Positions 44,717 to 54,663 are shown, counted from the first letter of the stretch. The stretch is DNA of 64,000 nt from JAWVFM01 sp963841455 (GCA_963841455.1 CAWJCU010000010.1:4678-68677); one strand, 5' to 3'. Numbers and translations: made by a program. Notes: generated by a model not told the origin, from the letters alone.

Positions 44717-45889
44717 CGGCCGGACCGGATCTCGCGGCCGAGGATCGCCAGGGCCCTGCGCTGAGCCTCGTCGCGATGCTGGGTGTTCGGGTCGTCGGCG
44801 GCGTGGACGTCAGGCTTGATCGCCCTTGTTCAGCGTCGAGCTTCCGTTGGCCGTGAAGAAGCGGCCGATCGTCAGGTCCAGGGCACCGCCGTTCGGGAGG
44901 TCGATGGCCTGCTGGAACGTTCCCTTGCCGAAGGTGCGCGTGCCGACCACCTTCGCAAGCCCGTCCTCGGAGAGCGCCGCCGTCAGGATCTCGGCGGCCG
45001 ATGCGGTGTCGTGGTCGACGAGCACCACGATCGGCTTCCGAGCCACCGGGGCGCCGGCGGCCCTGTAGACGCGATGACCCTGGGTCCGGCTGCTGGTCGA
45101 CACCACGCGCTCGCCCTTCTGCATGAAGACGCTTGCCCCCAGCACCGCCTCCTCCAGGAGGCCGCCCCCGTTGCCGCGAAGGTCGAGGAGGAGCCCCTTC
45201 GCGCCGCGACGGTAGAGGCGGTCGACCGCGCTTCGAAGCTCGCCGTGCGCGCCCGCGCTGAAGGTCGCGAAGCGAACGTCGGCCACCCGCTTGCCGTCGG
45301 CGCGGGCCATTTGCCCGTGGACCGCGGGCACCTGGACGTCGGCGCGCTTGACGGAGATGGTCCGCGTCTTGCCCTTGCCGCTCGGGACGACGCGGAGCCT
45401 CACCGAGGTTCCCGGCGCGCCGCGGATGATCGCGACCGACGCGTCGGTCGGCTTCCCCTCCAGCGAACGGCCGTCGGCCCCCGTGATCAGGTCGCCGCTC
45501 TTCAAGCCCGCGCGCTGCGCGGGAGTGCCGGCGATCACGCTCGCGACCCGCAGCCCGCGCTTGACTCCGCTCACGGTGAGGCCGACGCCCTCGAACTGGC
45601 CGGAGGTATCGGAGTCGAACTGCTCGAGGCTCCGGGGGTCGAGGTAGCGTGAGAAGCGGTCGTGGTACCGATGCTTCAGCTGGTTGACCATGCCGGCGAT
45701 CGACGCATCGTCGAGGAACTTCCCGTTGACGGCGTGGAAGTAGTTGTCCTCGACCTGTGTCCGCGCCTGGTCGACCGCGCTCTGCTGGAACGGGCCAAAG
45801 ATCGCATAGGCGATCGCAGCGCCGGCCAGCGCGATCGTGGCGCCGGCGATCGCGCCGAACACGAAGCCTCGGCGGCGTTCTGCGGTCAT
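44713..45889 (-). pseudogene. C-terminal processing (S41) peptidase with PDZ domain, one frameshift near the end
   Basis: About 391 residues. One N-terminal membrane helix (FVFGAIAGATIALAGAAIAYA), a helical region (SRYLDPRSLEQFD), a PDZ domain (GVGLTVSGVKRGLRVASVIA to about residue 165) and the S41 catalytic domain. The catalytic Ser is in VDHDTASAAEILTAAL and the Lys in RTFGKGTFQQ. The frame as given stops at 44810 after LNKGDQA. One base of shift near 44815 continues IKPDVHAADDPNTQHRDEAQ to a TGA at 44713 that overlaps the rnr GTG, the usual C-terminal extension of the family. It follows ftsX, an association seen in many bacteria. Confidence 0.85.
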
Positions 45890-45948
45890 CGGACAGGCGA
45901 ATCGCTGGAGCGGGTCACCGCTCCTTTATAGAAGGTCGGCTTTAAGGA

Positions 45949-46860
45949 TCAGATGCGGAGGAAGCGCCGCAGGGTGACGCCGCTGCCGAGCGCGGAGATG
46001 GCCATCGCGGCGGCGACAAGGGCGGCAACGAGCGGAACGAACCCGACCGTCGAGAAGTTGTTGATCAGGGTGAAGTCGCTCGCGAGGGGGTCGACGATCG
46101 TCACCTTGCCGAGGTAGAGGATCCCGACCGCGAGCGCGGCGCCGGCGAGCCCGACGATCACGCCCTCGATGACGAACGGCCAGCGGATGAACCAGTTGGT
46201 CGCGCCCACGAGCCTCATCACCTCCACCTCGCGCCTGCGGGCGTAGATCGAGAGCCGGATCGTGTTGCCGACGAGCATCACCGAGGCGATCAGGAGCAGG
46301 GCGGCGATCACGATGAGAACGATCTTCACGGCCCCGGTGACCGAGCGAATCTTGTTCGCGGCCTGGTGGGAGTCGTTGACGCCCTGGATGGCCGAGGTGA
46401 TCGGCTGCGGCTTGCCGCTCGCGCCGGTCGGCTCGATCGCGTGCCGGATCTGGTTGAGGTTGTCGGGGTTGTCCGGGAAGACGTTGTACGAGGCGGGGAG
46501 GGGATTCGACTTCAGCTGGTCGAGGCCCTGGCGCAGCGGCCCACTGCCGACCTCCTTGCGGAGTGTCTTCTTTGCGTCCGCCTTCGAGACGTACTTGGCT
46601 CGCGCGACGTGTGGGACGTTGCGGATCTTCTTCCCGGTCGCCGCCACCTGGGCCTTCGTCGCGTCGTCGTAGAGGAAGACCCGAAGCGCGAGCTGGGAGC
46701 GCACCGAGGTGGTGGTCTCCGAGCTGGCCTTGAGGACGGGGATCAGGACGCCGAGCAGCACGGTGGTCACGAGGATCGTGACCACGGCGGCGAGGCTCGG
46801 TGCCGCGTTACGGCGCAGCGCCCGGAAGGCCTCGGCGATGAAGAAGGGGACCTTGCGCAT
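45949..46860 (-). CDS. ftsX: cell-division ABC transporter permease FtsX
   Basis: A 303-residue membrane protein with four predicted helices, one near the N-terminus (PSLAAVVTILVTTVLLGVLI) and three at the C-terminus. A large extracellular loop of about 130 residues lies between them, as in FtsX, which with FtsE activates peptidoglycan hydrolases at the septum. The segment RLSIYARRREVEVMRLVGATNWFIRWPFVIEG is the coupling region characteristic of the family. ATG at 46860, three bases after the ftsE stop. Confidence 0.93.
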   Translation of the reverse strand: MRKVPFFIAEAFRALRRNAAPSLAAVVTILVTTVLLGVLIPVLKASSETTTSVRSQLALRVFLYDDATKAQVAATGKKIRNVPHVARAKYVSKADAKKTLRKEVGSGPLRQGLDQLKSNPLPASYNVFPDNPDNLNQIRHAIEPTGASGKPQPITSAIQGVNDSHQAANKIRSVTGAVKIVLIVIAALLLIASVMLVGNTIRLSIYARRREVEVMRLVGATNWFIRWPFVIEGVIVGLAGAALAVGILYLGKVTIVDPLASDFTLINNFSTVGFVPLVAALVAAAMAISALGSGVTLRRFLRI

Positions 46861-46863
46861 CGA

Positions 46864-47730
46864 TCAGCCGGAGTCGCCGTTCGTGCCGCCCTCGTCGCCA
46901 ACGCCCATCTCCGCTCTGATTCGGGCGGCGAACTCGGTCGTCGATTCCTCGTGGTAGCCGCTCGCGGCCTGGTCGCGGACGAGGCGCCCCGCATCGAGCG
47001 CGATCACGCGCCGCTGCATCTTGTCGACCATCTCGCGGTCGTGGGAGACCACGAGGACGGTCGTGCCGGTGCGGTTGATCCGGTAGAGCAGCTGCATGAT
47101 CCCGATCGATGTCTCGGGGTCGAGGTTGCCCGTGGGCTCGTCCGCCAGCAGGAGCGGCGGGTGGTTGACGAACGCGCGTGCGATCGAAACGCGCTGCTGC
47201 TCGCCGCCGGAGAGCTGATCGGGGTAGCTGTGGATCTTCGCCTGGAGGCCGACGAGGCGGAGGATCTCGGGAACCTTGCGCCTGATCTCGCGGCGGCTGC
47301 CGCCGGTCACCTGGAGCGCGTAGGCGACGTTGTCGTAGACGTTCCGGTTCGGCAGCAGCTTGAAGTCCTGAAAGACGCACCCGATGCGGCGCCGCAGAAG
47401 CGGCACCTTCTTGATCGGAATGCGGTTGATGTCGCGTCCGGCGATGAGCACGTGGCCCTGCGCGGGCTCGACCTCCCGGATCAGCAGCTTGATCAGAGTC
47501 GACTTGCCGCACCCCGTGGGCCCGACGACGAACGCGAACTCGCCGCGGGTGATCGAGGCGCTGACGCGCTCGAGCGCCACGTGTCCGCCCGGATAGACGA
47601 CGGTCGCGTCGTGGAGCTCGATGACGGGCGGGCGGGTGCGCGCAGGGTCGGGCGTCGTTGGCGGGTGGGCGTCGTGGGCGGGCCCGCGGGCTCGCTCGCG
47701 GCGGCTGGTTCTGGATCCGAGCAGGGCCAT
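46864..47730 (-). CDS. ftsE: cell-division ATP-binding protein FtsE
   Basis: A 288-residue ABC ATPase. Walker A is VGPTGCGKSTLIKLL, the Q-loop segment GCVFQDFKLLPNRNVYDNVAYAL, the signature LSGGEQQRVSIARAF, Walker B LLLADEPTGNLDP and the switch VVSHD. These match FtsE. About 35 extra residues rich in Arg and Pro precede the domain, and about 45 Glu/Gly-rich residues follow it. ATG at 47730. It is followed immediately by ftsX. Confidence 0.94.
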   Translation of the reverse strand: MALLGSRTSRRERARGPAHDAHPPTTPDPARTRPPVIELHDATVVYPGGHVALERVSASITRGEFAFVVGPTGCGKSTLIKLLIREVEPAQGHVLIAGRDINRIPIKKVPLLRRRIGCVFQDFKLLPNRNVYDNVAYALQVTGGSRREIRRKVPEILRLVGLQAKIHSYPDQLSGGEQQRVSIARAFVNHPPLLLADEPTGNLDPETSIGIMQLLYRINRTGTTVLVVSHDREMVDKMQRRVIALDAGRLVRDQAASGYHEESTTEFAARIRAEMGVGDEGGTNGDSG

Positions 47731-47870
47731 GGGATTGGGATGTTCTGCGGCGCCCGGGCGATTCCTGCGCCCGGTCGGGCGCTTTCGCGCGGGTAAGACA
47801 GCCGCGGGAGAGTAGCGCAGATTACTGAACGGACGCTTACGGTCCGCTCACGCCGTGCTTACAGTGCCGA

Positions 47871-48869
47871 TCAGGTCCACTCCGGACCGAAGAGCGGCGG
47901 GCGCGACACGATCGGCTTCAGCACCAGCGCCTCGCGGGCGCGGTCGGCGATGCCGCGTGCCGTGAGTCCGAAGTGCTCCATGCAAGCCTCCCCCGTGCCC
48001 GAGATGCCGAACTCGTCGCCCATCCCGACGGCGAAGATCGGAACGGGGTGCTGCTCAGCCGCGACCTCGCGGACCGCGTCGGCGAGCCCGCCGACGACGC
48101 GATGCTCCTCGGCCGTCACCCCGACCCCCGTCTTCGAGAGCGAGCCGAGCACCGTCTCGGCGTCGAGTGGCTTCACGACCGCCACGTTCAGGACCTCGGC
48201 CTCGACGCCGTCGTCGCGCTCCAGCGACTCGGCCGCCTCCAGCGCGCGCCAGACCATGTGGCCGGTGGCGACGAGCGTGATGTCCTTGCCCTCGCGCAGC
48301 ACGTCGACCCCGCCGCCGAGCGCCTCGGGGATCTCGTCGTAGACCGGCGCGGTTGCGGGCCGCCCGAAGCGTATGTAGGTGGGCCGAGCGAGCTCGTAGG
48401 CCTCGACCGTGGCCCGGTAGGCCTGGTTGTAGTCGGCGGGGACGACCACCCGCATCTGCGGCATCGCCCGCATGAGGGCGATGTCCTCGATCATCTGGTG
48501 GGAGGCGCCGTCCTCGCCCAGCGAGACGCCCCCGTGGGAGGCGCCGATGGTCACCGGCAGCTCGTTGTGGGCGATGCCCAGCCGGACCTGGTCGTAGGCG
48601 CGGCCGGTGGCGAAGATCGCGAAGGTCGAGCAGAAGGGGCGCTTGCCCGTCGCGGCGAGGCCGCAGGCCATCGACATCATGTTCGCCTCGGCGGCGCCGA
48701 CGTTGAAGAACCGCTCGGGGAACCGCTTGCCGAACTTGATCGCCTGGGTGGAGACCGCCAGGTCGGCGTCAAGCGCCACAACGTCCTCGTGGCGCTCGCC
48801 CAGATCCACCAGGGCGTCGCCGTAGGCGTGGCGCGTGGCGATCGGCTCCGTCTTGGCTTCGGCCGGCAT
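47871..48869 (-). CDS. transketolase, C-terminal subunit
   Basis: A 332-residue split-transketolase subunit with the pyrimidine-binding and C-terminal domains of thiamine-diphosphate enzymes. It shows DALVDLGERHEDVVALDADL, ERFFNVGAAEANMMSMACGL, PVTIGASHGGVSLGEDGASH and ITLVATGHMVWRALEAAESL. Transketolase moves two-carbon units between sugar phosphates. Its ATG shares one base with the stop of the N-terminal subunit gene. Both are needed for activity. The split form is common in Actinobacteria and archaea. Confidence 0.9.
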   Translation of the reverse strand: MPAEAKTEPIATRHAYGDALVDLGERHEDVVALDADLAVSTQAIKFGKRFPERFFNVGAAEANMMSMACGLAATGKRPFCSTFAIFATGRAYDQVRLGIAHNELPVTIGASHGGVSLGEDGASHQMIEDIALMRAMPQMRVVVPADYNQAYRATVEAYELARPTYIRFGRPATAPVYDEIPEALGGGVDVLREGKDITLVATGHMVWRALEAAESLERDDGVEAEVLNVAVVKPLDAETVLGSLSKTGVGVTAEEHRVVGGLADAVREVAAEQHPVPIFAVGMGDEFGISGTGEACMEHFGLTARGIADRAREALVLKPIVSRPPLFGPEWT

Positions 48870-49804
48870 CAGCTCTTGTCCCCCGCCGCCTGCAGGGCCT
48901 TCGTCTGCTCCTCGAGCGTCGCCTCGAGCTCAGCGAGCGCGTCGGTCGCCTGCTCCGGGGTGGGCGGCTTGCCGTGGAAGCCGAAGCGCCCCTCCATGAA
49001 CGAGACGCCACGCCCCTTCTTCGTCTGCGCGACGATCGCCGCGGGACGGTCGAGCGTGCGGCTTCGCTCGAGCGCCTCGACCACCTGGGCCATGTCGTGA
49101 CCGTCGATCTCCACCGAGTCCCAGCCGAACGCCTCGAACTTGCCGCGCACGTCGCCGATGTCCATGACCTCCTCGGTCGTTCCGTCGGTCTGCAGGTGGT
49201 TGTAGTCGACGATCGCGGTGAGGTTCGAGACGCCGAAGTGTGCCGCCGCCGTCGCCGCCTCCCACGTCTGTCCCTCCTGGCAGTCGCCGTCGGAGAGCAC
49301 TCCGAACACGTGCGCCGTGTCGGCGAGGCCGTCGAGCCGCAGCGCGAGGCAGATCCCGGTGCACATCGAGAGCCCCTGGCCAAGCGAGCCGGTCGACACC
49401 TCTACCCCGGTGGTGCGGTTCATGTCGGGGTGGCCCTGGAGCTGCGATCCAATCTGGCGCACACCCATCAGGTCGCCGGGCGGGAAGTAGCCGTGGTGGG
49501 CGAGCGCCGCGTACTGAATCGGCGCCGCGTGGCCCTTGCAGAGGACGAAGCGGTCGCGCGCGGGCCAGTCGGGCCGCTCGGGGTCGTGCCGAAGGACGCG
49601 GTAGTAGAGCGCGGTGACGATGTCGGCAGCCGAAAGTGACGAGTCGAGATGGCCCGACTTCGCGACCGCGAGCATCCGCACGCACTCCCCGCGCAAGACG
49701 GTCGCCCAGCGCTCGAGCTCCGGGACGGTCGGCTCGGGCCGGTCGCCAGGCTCGCCGGAGCGTGCCGGAGGCTTCAGGTCGGGAACTGGCCGCAGGTGGG
49801 TCAC
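48869..49804 (-). CDS. transketolase, N-terminal subunit
   Basis: The thiamine-diphosphate-binding half. Visible are SGHLDSSLSAADIVTALYYR, VLCKGHAAPIQYAALAHHGY, TGSLGQGLSMCTGICLALRL and the cofactor motif VLSDGDCQEGQTWEAATAAA followed by AIVDYNHLQTDG. A GTG at 49804 is preferred. An in-frame ATG at 49939 would add 45 residues overlapping the divergent secreted-protein promoter. It overlaps the C-terminal subunit gene by one base. Confidence 0.9.
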   Translation of the reverse strand: MTHLRPVPDLKPPARSGEPGDRPEPTVPELERWATVLRGECVRMLAVAKSGHLDSSLSAADIVTALYYRVLRHDPERPDWPARDRFVLCKGHAAPIQYAALAHHGYFPPGDLMGVRQIGSQLQGHPDMNRTTGVEVSTGSLGQGLSMCTGICLALRLDGLADTAHVFGVLSDGDCQEGQTWEAATAAAHFGVSNLTAIVDYNHLQTDGTTEEVMDIGDVRGKFEAFGWDSVEIDGHDMAQVVEALERSRTLDRPAAIVAQTKKGRGVSFMEGRFGFHGKPPTPEQATDALAELEATLEEQTKALQAAGDKS

Positions 49805-49933
49805 CGAGGCGAGATTAGCGCTGGAGCCCACGCCGACGGAGGCTATGCGGGCCGACGGACAGACAGCACCCGGATCGCCGAGCGGATCGGGTACGCTCGT
49901 GGCGTCGTACTGATCACGTAGCCAGGGGCTTTC

Positions 49934-51538
49934 TTGCATCTTCGTCGCCGCTCAGTCGTCCGCGTCCTCGTCCCGCTGCTATTCGCCACGGCGGCGATCG
50001 CCGCCTCCCCCGCGAGCGCGGTGGTGACGAAGGCCGGCGGCCAGGGGTACAGCTACCAGCCGCTCACCGGCTCCGGGCCCGCGAAGCCGACGCCGTTCGC
50101 GGCCAACGGCAACCTCGACTATCACGGCGGTCCGGTCATGCCCGCGGTGCACCAGTACGCGATCTTCTGGGCGCCGAGCGGGTTCTCGTTCCCGGCCGGC
50201 TACCAGTCCGGGATCACCGAGTACCTGCAGAATCTCGCCGCCGACTCCGGCAAGGCCACGAACACGACGTCGGTCGGCGCGCAGTACACGGACGCCTTCG
50301 GCAACCGCGCGAACTACAACGTCACCTTCGAGGCCGCGATCAACGACACGGACCCGTATCCGTCGAGCGGCTGCCTTCCCTACACCGGCCTCGGCGCGAC
50401 CCCCGCGAGCTTTTCACGCTGCCTCACCGACGACCAGCTGCAGGCGGAGATCGACAGCTTCGTCGGGTCGCACGGCAACCAGAGGGGCCTGACGAACATC
50501 TACTTCCTCTTCCTGCCCAACGGCGTGGGCAACTGCTTCGACAACGCCAACCACGCGTGCTTCGACCACGAGTACTGCGCCTACCACTCGAACTTCAACT
50601 CGCCCGGCGGCCAGACGATCTACACGAACGAGTCGTTTGCGCCGGTGGACCCCGCCGGGTGCGGCACCGGCAACTACCCGAACGACAAGGCGAGCGGCAT
50701 CGACGACGAGCTCTCCTCGCTCAGCCACGAGACCAACGAGGCCCGCGAGGACCCGCTGGTGGGCACCGGCAACTACGGCTGGTTCAACAGCAACACCGGC
50801 GACGAGGGAGCGGACCAGTGCCGGAACACCGCCAACGACTACGGCCCGCTCCTCGGCGGCACGCCCGGCGTCGACGGCTTCAACCAGATCATCAACGGCG
50901 GCCACTACATCCTCCAGATGGACTGGTCGAACGCACACAACGGCTGCGAGCAGCGCTACAACCTCACGGGGACCGCGAACGGCCCGGCTTCGGGCCAGGT
51001 CGGACAGCCGCTCACGTTCACCGCGAGCGGCGCCGACGCCGACGGTGGCTCGGTGACCGGGGTGACGATCAACTTCGGCGATGGCACGAGCGCGAGCGGC
51101 ACCAGCGCCTCGCACACCTACGTGGCCGCGGGCACCTACCAGGTGACGGCGACGATCACCAACAGCATCGGCCTCACCGCGACCGCGACCGGCCCGCGGG
51201 TGACCGTCACGAAGCCGCCCCCGCCGCCCAACGCCTTCACCTTCGGCAGGGTGGAGCGCAACACGCAGAACGGCACCGCGACGCTCCCCGTGACCGTTCC
51301 GAGCGCCGGGACGCTGACCCTCGGCGGCAAGGGCGTCAGGCCGATCCACAAGGCGAAGGCTCAGGCCAAGGCCGTGAACGCCGGGACCACGACGCTCAAG
51401 GTCAGGGCCAAGGGCAGGGCCGCGCGCAAGCTCTCCAGGACGGGCAAGGCCAGGGTCACCGCCAAGATCACCTACACCCCGGCCGGTGGCAAGCCCAACA
51501 CCGAGAGGAAGAGGATCAGGCTCAAGCGCGAGGGCTGA
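49934..51538 (+). CDS. large secreted protein with PKD-like domain, tandem copy 1
   Basis: A 534-residue secreted protein beginning at a TTG. A signal peptide (VLVPLLFATAAIAASPASA) is followed by a 330-residue domain starting GNLDYHGGPVMPAVHQYAIF, with many Cys and the segment SSLSHETNEAREDPL. The layout is reminiscent of the plant EXORDIUM/Phi-1 family and of bacterial relatives, a tentative match. A PKD-type beta domain follows (GVTINFGDGTSASGTSASHT, about residues 370-430), then a Lys-rich C-terminal region. A paralogue lies next to it. It probably acts on the cell surface. Enzymatic function is not shown. Confidence 0.7.
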   Translation: MHLRRRSVVRVLVPLLFATAAIAASPASAVVTKAGGQGYSYQPLTGSGPAKPTPFAANGNLDYHGGPVMPAVHQYAIFWAPSGFSFPAGYQSGITEYLQNLAADSGKATNTTSVGAQYTDAFGNRANYNVTFEAAINDTDPYPSSGCLPYTGLGATPASFSRCLTDDQLQAEIDSFVGSHGNQRGLTNIYFLFLPNGVGNCFDNANHACFDHEYCAYHSNFNSPGGQTIYTNESFAPVDPAGCGTGNYPNDKASGIDDELSSLSHETNEAREDPLVGTGNYGWFNSNTGDEGADQCRNTANDYGPLLGGTPGVDGFNQIINGGHYILQMDWSNAHNGCEQRYNLTGTANGPASGQVGQPLTFTASGADADGGSVTGVTINFGDGTSASGTSASHTYVAAGTYQVTATITNSIGLTATATGPRVTVTKPPPPPNAFTFGRVERNTQNGTATLPVTVPSAGTLTLGGKGVRPIHKAKAQAKAVNAGTTTLKVRAKGRAARKLSRTGKARVTAKITYTPAGGKPNTERKRIRLKREG

Positions 51539-51659
51539 CAGCCTTGACACCCGTTGGGCCACCCCTGTAGGGTCGCCCGAAGCGGGACGTCGGCTCCGCC
51601 AGGGCCGGTACGTATCGTCCGAGTTCTTGTCTCAGTCGGCAATCAGGAGGGACCGAGGA

Positions 51660-53000
51660 ATGTCGTTCGTCAAGGAGAGGGCGAATCGTGGAGCGAACCG
51701 CAGGCGGGCTCTGCTGACAGGGGCGCTCGTCGCCGGGGCGCTCGTCGCGGTTCCGGCCTCCGCCTCGGCCGTCGTCGTGCAGACCCCGAACGGCCCGGCC
51801 AGCTACATGCCGCTGAACGGCCGGGGACCGGCGTCGCCCTCGCGCTTCGCCGCGAACGGCAACCTCGACTACCACGGCGGGCCGGTGATGCCGTCGAACA
51901 AGCAGTTCGCGATCTTCTGGCAGCCCCCGGGCACCTCATTCCCGGCCGGGTACGCGTCGGGGATCACGACGTTCATGAAGGACGTGTCCGCCGACCACAA
52001 CCTGCCCACCGACACGTACTCGGTCGGCGCGCAGTACAAGGACTCGAGCGGCAAGTTCGCGACCTCGACGATGTCGTTCGGCGCCGCCGTCACCGACACC
52101 ACGGCCTTCCCGATAAGTGGCTGCCCGCCCTATGCCGGGATCGCGACCGGGTTCTCGGTCTGCCTCACCGACCTGCAGATCTCGAACGAGGTCGACAGCG
52201 TCGTCGCGTCGCATGGCTTCCCGCGCGGGCTCACCAGCCAGTACTTCGTGTTCCTGCCGCCGGGGATCGGGACCTGCTTCGACTCGTCGGGCCTCGCCGG
52301 CGCGGGGTGCTTCGACCACGAGTTCTGCGCGTACCACTCGTTCAACAGCACCAGTGGAGGGACGATCTACGCGAACGAGGCCTTCACGCCCATCGACCCG
52401 GCCGGGTGCGGCACCGGCAACTACCCGAACGGCAAGGCGAGCGGCATCGACGACCAGCTCAGCACGCTGAGCCACGAGACCAACGAGGCGAGAGAGGACC
52501 CGTTGCTCAACGCGTGGTTCAACTCGAACACCGGCGCGGAGGGCGCCGACCAGTGCCGGAACACCGCCGACGACTACGGCGCGTTCCTCGGCGGAACGCC
52601 CGGCGTCAATGCCTTCAACCAGGTCATCAACGGCCGCCACTACATCCTCCAGCGCGATTGGTCGAACGCCGCAAACGGCTGCGAGCAGCGCTACAACCTG
52701 AGCGGCACCACGTTCGGCCCATTCAAGGCAAAGGTCGGCAAGAAGGTGACCTTCAGCGTCAAGTTCACCGACCGCGAGGGTGGTCATCTGCAGAACGCGT
52801 CGTGGAACTTCGGCGACGGCTCGAAGGCCAACGGCCTGAAGGTTGACCACAGATATACGCAGAAGGGCAAGTTCACCGTCAACGCCGTCGCCTGCACGAA
52901 CACGAAGATCTGCCTGTTCGGCAAGCGGACGATCAAGATCAAGAAGAAGCCGCACCGGCGCCACCACAGGGTGCATGCCGTGGCGCTGCGCGTTCGCTGA
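51660..53000 (+). CDS. large secreted protein with PKD-like domain, tandem copy 2
   Basis: A 446-residue paralogue of the preceding protein, starting at an ATG with AGGAGG nine bases upstream. It has a signal peptide (LTGALVAGALVAVPASASA), the shared GNLDYHGGPVMPSNKQFAIF core, the same HETNEAREDPL segment, NAFNQVINGRHYILQRDWSN and a PKD-like region (ASWNFGDGSKANGLKVDHRY). A Lys/Arg/His-rich tail ends it and lacks the longer C-terminal part of copy 1. The two genes are in tandem with 121 bp between them, indicating duplication. Function unknown. Confidence 0.7.
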   Translation: MSFVKERANRGANRRRALLTGALVAGALVAVPASASAVVVQTPNGPASYMPLNGRGPASPSRFAANGNLDYHGGPVMPSNKQFAIFWQPPGTSFPAGYASGITTFMKDVSADHNLPTDTYSVGAQYKDSSGKFATSTMSFGAAVTDTTAFPISGCPPYAGIATGFSVCLTDLQISNEVDSVVASHGFPRGLTSQYFVFLPPGIGTCFDSSGLAGAGCFDHEFCAYHSFNSTSGGTIYANEAFTPIDPAGCGTGNYPNGKASGIDDQLSTLSHETNEAREDPLLNAWFNSNTGAEGADQCRNTADDYGAFLGGTPGVNAFNQVINGRHYILQRDWSNAANGCEQRYNLSGTTFGPFKAKVGKKVTFSVKFTDREGGHLQNASWNFGDGSKANGLKVDHRYTQKGKFTVNAVACTNTKICLFGKRTIKIKKKPHRRHHRVHAVALRVR

Positions 53001-53018
53001 GAAAGGGGCCCGGAGGGG

Positions 53019-54050
53019 CTAGCCGATCGCGACCATCCGCTCGATCGGCTGGCGCGCGCGCTCTGCGATCGGCGGCGGAACCTTCACCTCGAAGCGCATC
53101 TCGCGCAGCGAATCGCGAAGCTTAGGCAGCGTGATCATCTTCATGTACTTGCAGAACGCCATCCGATTCGCCTCGTGGAGCCGCGCCTTCGGCGCCGCCT
53201 CCTGAAGCGGGTAGAGCATCCCGGTCTCGGTCGCGACGATGAACTCACCCTCGGGGTTCGCTTCGACGTGCCGGAGCATCCCCGAGGTCGAGAGCATCTG
53301 AACTCCCTCGGCCTCGACGTCGCCCGAGGCGACGTACTCCATGGCCTGGGTCGAGCAGCCGCACTCGGGGTGGATCAGGAACTCGGCGCCCGGATGGTCG
53401 GCGCGCATCGCCTCGATGTCGGTCGGGCGTATCCCCGCGTGGACGTGGCACTCCCCGTCCCAGACGTGGAAGCGCGCGTAGCGCTCGGGTTCGTCGGCCA
53501 GGGCGAGCTCACGGGCGACGAAGGATCCGAGCCACATGTCCGGGCCGAAGAGGATCTCCGCGTCGCGGCCGTGCTCACCCCACACGTGCTCGACGACCTT
53601 GACGGCGTTGGAGGAGGTGCAGCAATAGTCCGTCTCGGCCTTGACCTCGGCGGAGGTGTTCACGTACATCACGACCACCGCCCCGGGATGCTCGGCCTTC
53701 CAGGCTCGGAGCTGGTCGGCGTTGATCGACTCGGCGAGCGAGCAGCCCGCCTTCAGGTCGGGGATGAGGACCGTCTTCCGCGGCGAGAGGATCGATGCCG
53801 TCTCGGCCATGAAATGGACGCCGCAGAAGGCGATCACATCGGCCTGCGTCGAGGCCGCCTCGCGCGAGAGCTGGAGCGAGTCGCCGGTGAGGTCGGCGAC
53901 GTCCTGGAGCTCCGGGAGCTGGTAGTTGTGGGCGAGGATCACGGCGTTCCGCTCGGCTGCGAGGGCCCGCACCTCGTCCGAGAGCACGCCGATCTCTTCC
54001 GGGGAGAGCTCCTCGGTTCCGGGTGGGTGAAGGACGCTCAGCTCTTGCAT
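53019..54050 (-). CDS. nadA: quinolinate synthase NadA
   Basis: A 343-residue enzyme making quinolinate from iminoaspartate and dihydroxyacetone phosphate with a [4Fe-4S] cluster. The three cluster Cys are in VIAFCGVHFMAETASIL, TDYCCTSSNAVKVVE and LIHPECGCSTQAMEYV, the conserved NadA arrangement. ILAHNYQLPELQDVADLTGD is the N-terminal substrate region. ATG at 54050 with AAAGG upstream. An in-frame upstream start would add unrelated Arg-rich residues. No nadB is present between it and nadC. Confidence 0.95.
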   Translation of the reverse strand: MQELSVLHPPGTEELSPEEIGVLSDEVRALAAERNAVILAHNYQLPELQDVADLTGDSLQLSREAASTQADVIAFCGVHFMAETASILSPRKTVLIPDLKAGCSLAESINADQLRAWKAEHPGAVVVMYVNTSAEVKAETDYCCTSSNAVKVVEHVWGEHGRDAEILFGPDMWLGSFVARELALADEPERYARFHVWDGECHVHAGIRPTDIEAMRADHPGAEFLIHPECGCSTQAMEYVASGDVEAEGVQMLSTSGMLRHVEANPEGEFIVATETGMLYPLQEAAPKARLHEANRMAFCKYMKMITLPKLRDSLREMRFEVKVPPPIAERARQPIERMVAIG

Positions 54051-54153
54051 GCTGACCTTTCGCTCTATGTTCGCCGACCCGGCTGGCTCACGCGGTTGGC
54101 GGCCAGCCTCGAATCGGGCGAATGACAAGTCCAGTTTAGCCCGGGCCGCTCGC

Positions 54154-54663
54154 CTACGGGGCCCGGAGAGCCGACAGCGGCGGGGTCGAGGAGCCGATCG
54201 CACGGTAGAGGGTCGCGCTCGGCTTCGCGATCGTCCAGCTCGCGCCGCCGCGGGTCAGGTAGACGACGTCGTCCTCGATCGACGGCTCGCGGCCATCGGC
54301 GAAGGTCGTCTTGACGGTCACCGTGGCCCGGGCCGTCGTGTCCTGCACGTCGAGCGAGCGGAACCGCAGGATCCGCGTCCGCCTCCAGACCGGGTAGCCG
54401 CGCGGATCCCGGTAACCGATCGAGGCGGCGATCGAGGACGCGCACGACCCCTCGCGCTTGGGGAGGGCGAGGTCCGCGAGTGCTCCGGGAGCCATCTCGT
54501 CGCAGACGCGGCGGCCCGAGCGGGCGTCGAGGGCCGCGATGTAGTCGCGAACCGCCCGCTTCGCCGCCGCCTCGCTCCCGGGTTCCTGGTTCGCCCGGCA
54601 CGACGCGAGGGACCCCGACACAAGCGCGGCCCCGATGAGCGCCGCGGCGAGTCGAGCGGTCAT
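54154..54663 (-). CDS. small lipoprotein, last gene of the mau-like cluster
   Basis: A 169-residue protein with an N-terminal signal and lipobox (SGSLASC, Cys at residue 22). The mature part (AAAKRAVRDYIAALDARSGR to SATLYRAIGSSTP) resembles a small NTF2-like/exported alpha-beta domain with two Cys (RRVCDEM and EGSCASS). ATG at 54663 overlaps the stop of the propeller gene by four bases. It is therefore in the same transcript as the mau-like genes. Function unknown. Confidence 0.65.
   Translation of the reverse strand: MTARLAAALIGAALVSGSLASCRANQEPGSEAAAKRAVRDYIAALDARSGRRVCDEMAPGALADLALPKREGSCASSIAASIGYRDPRGYPVWRRTRILRFRSLDVQDTTARATVTVKTTFADGREPSIEDDVVYLTRGGASWTIAKPSATLYRAIGSSTPPLSALRAP

Noticed and set aside
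47830..47850. Hairpin after the transketolase genes
   Set aside because: A five-base-pair stem with no T tract is too weak to call as a terminator.
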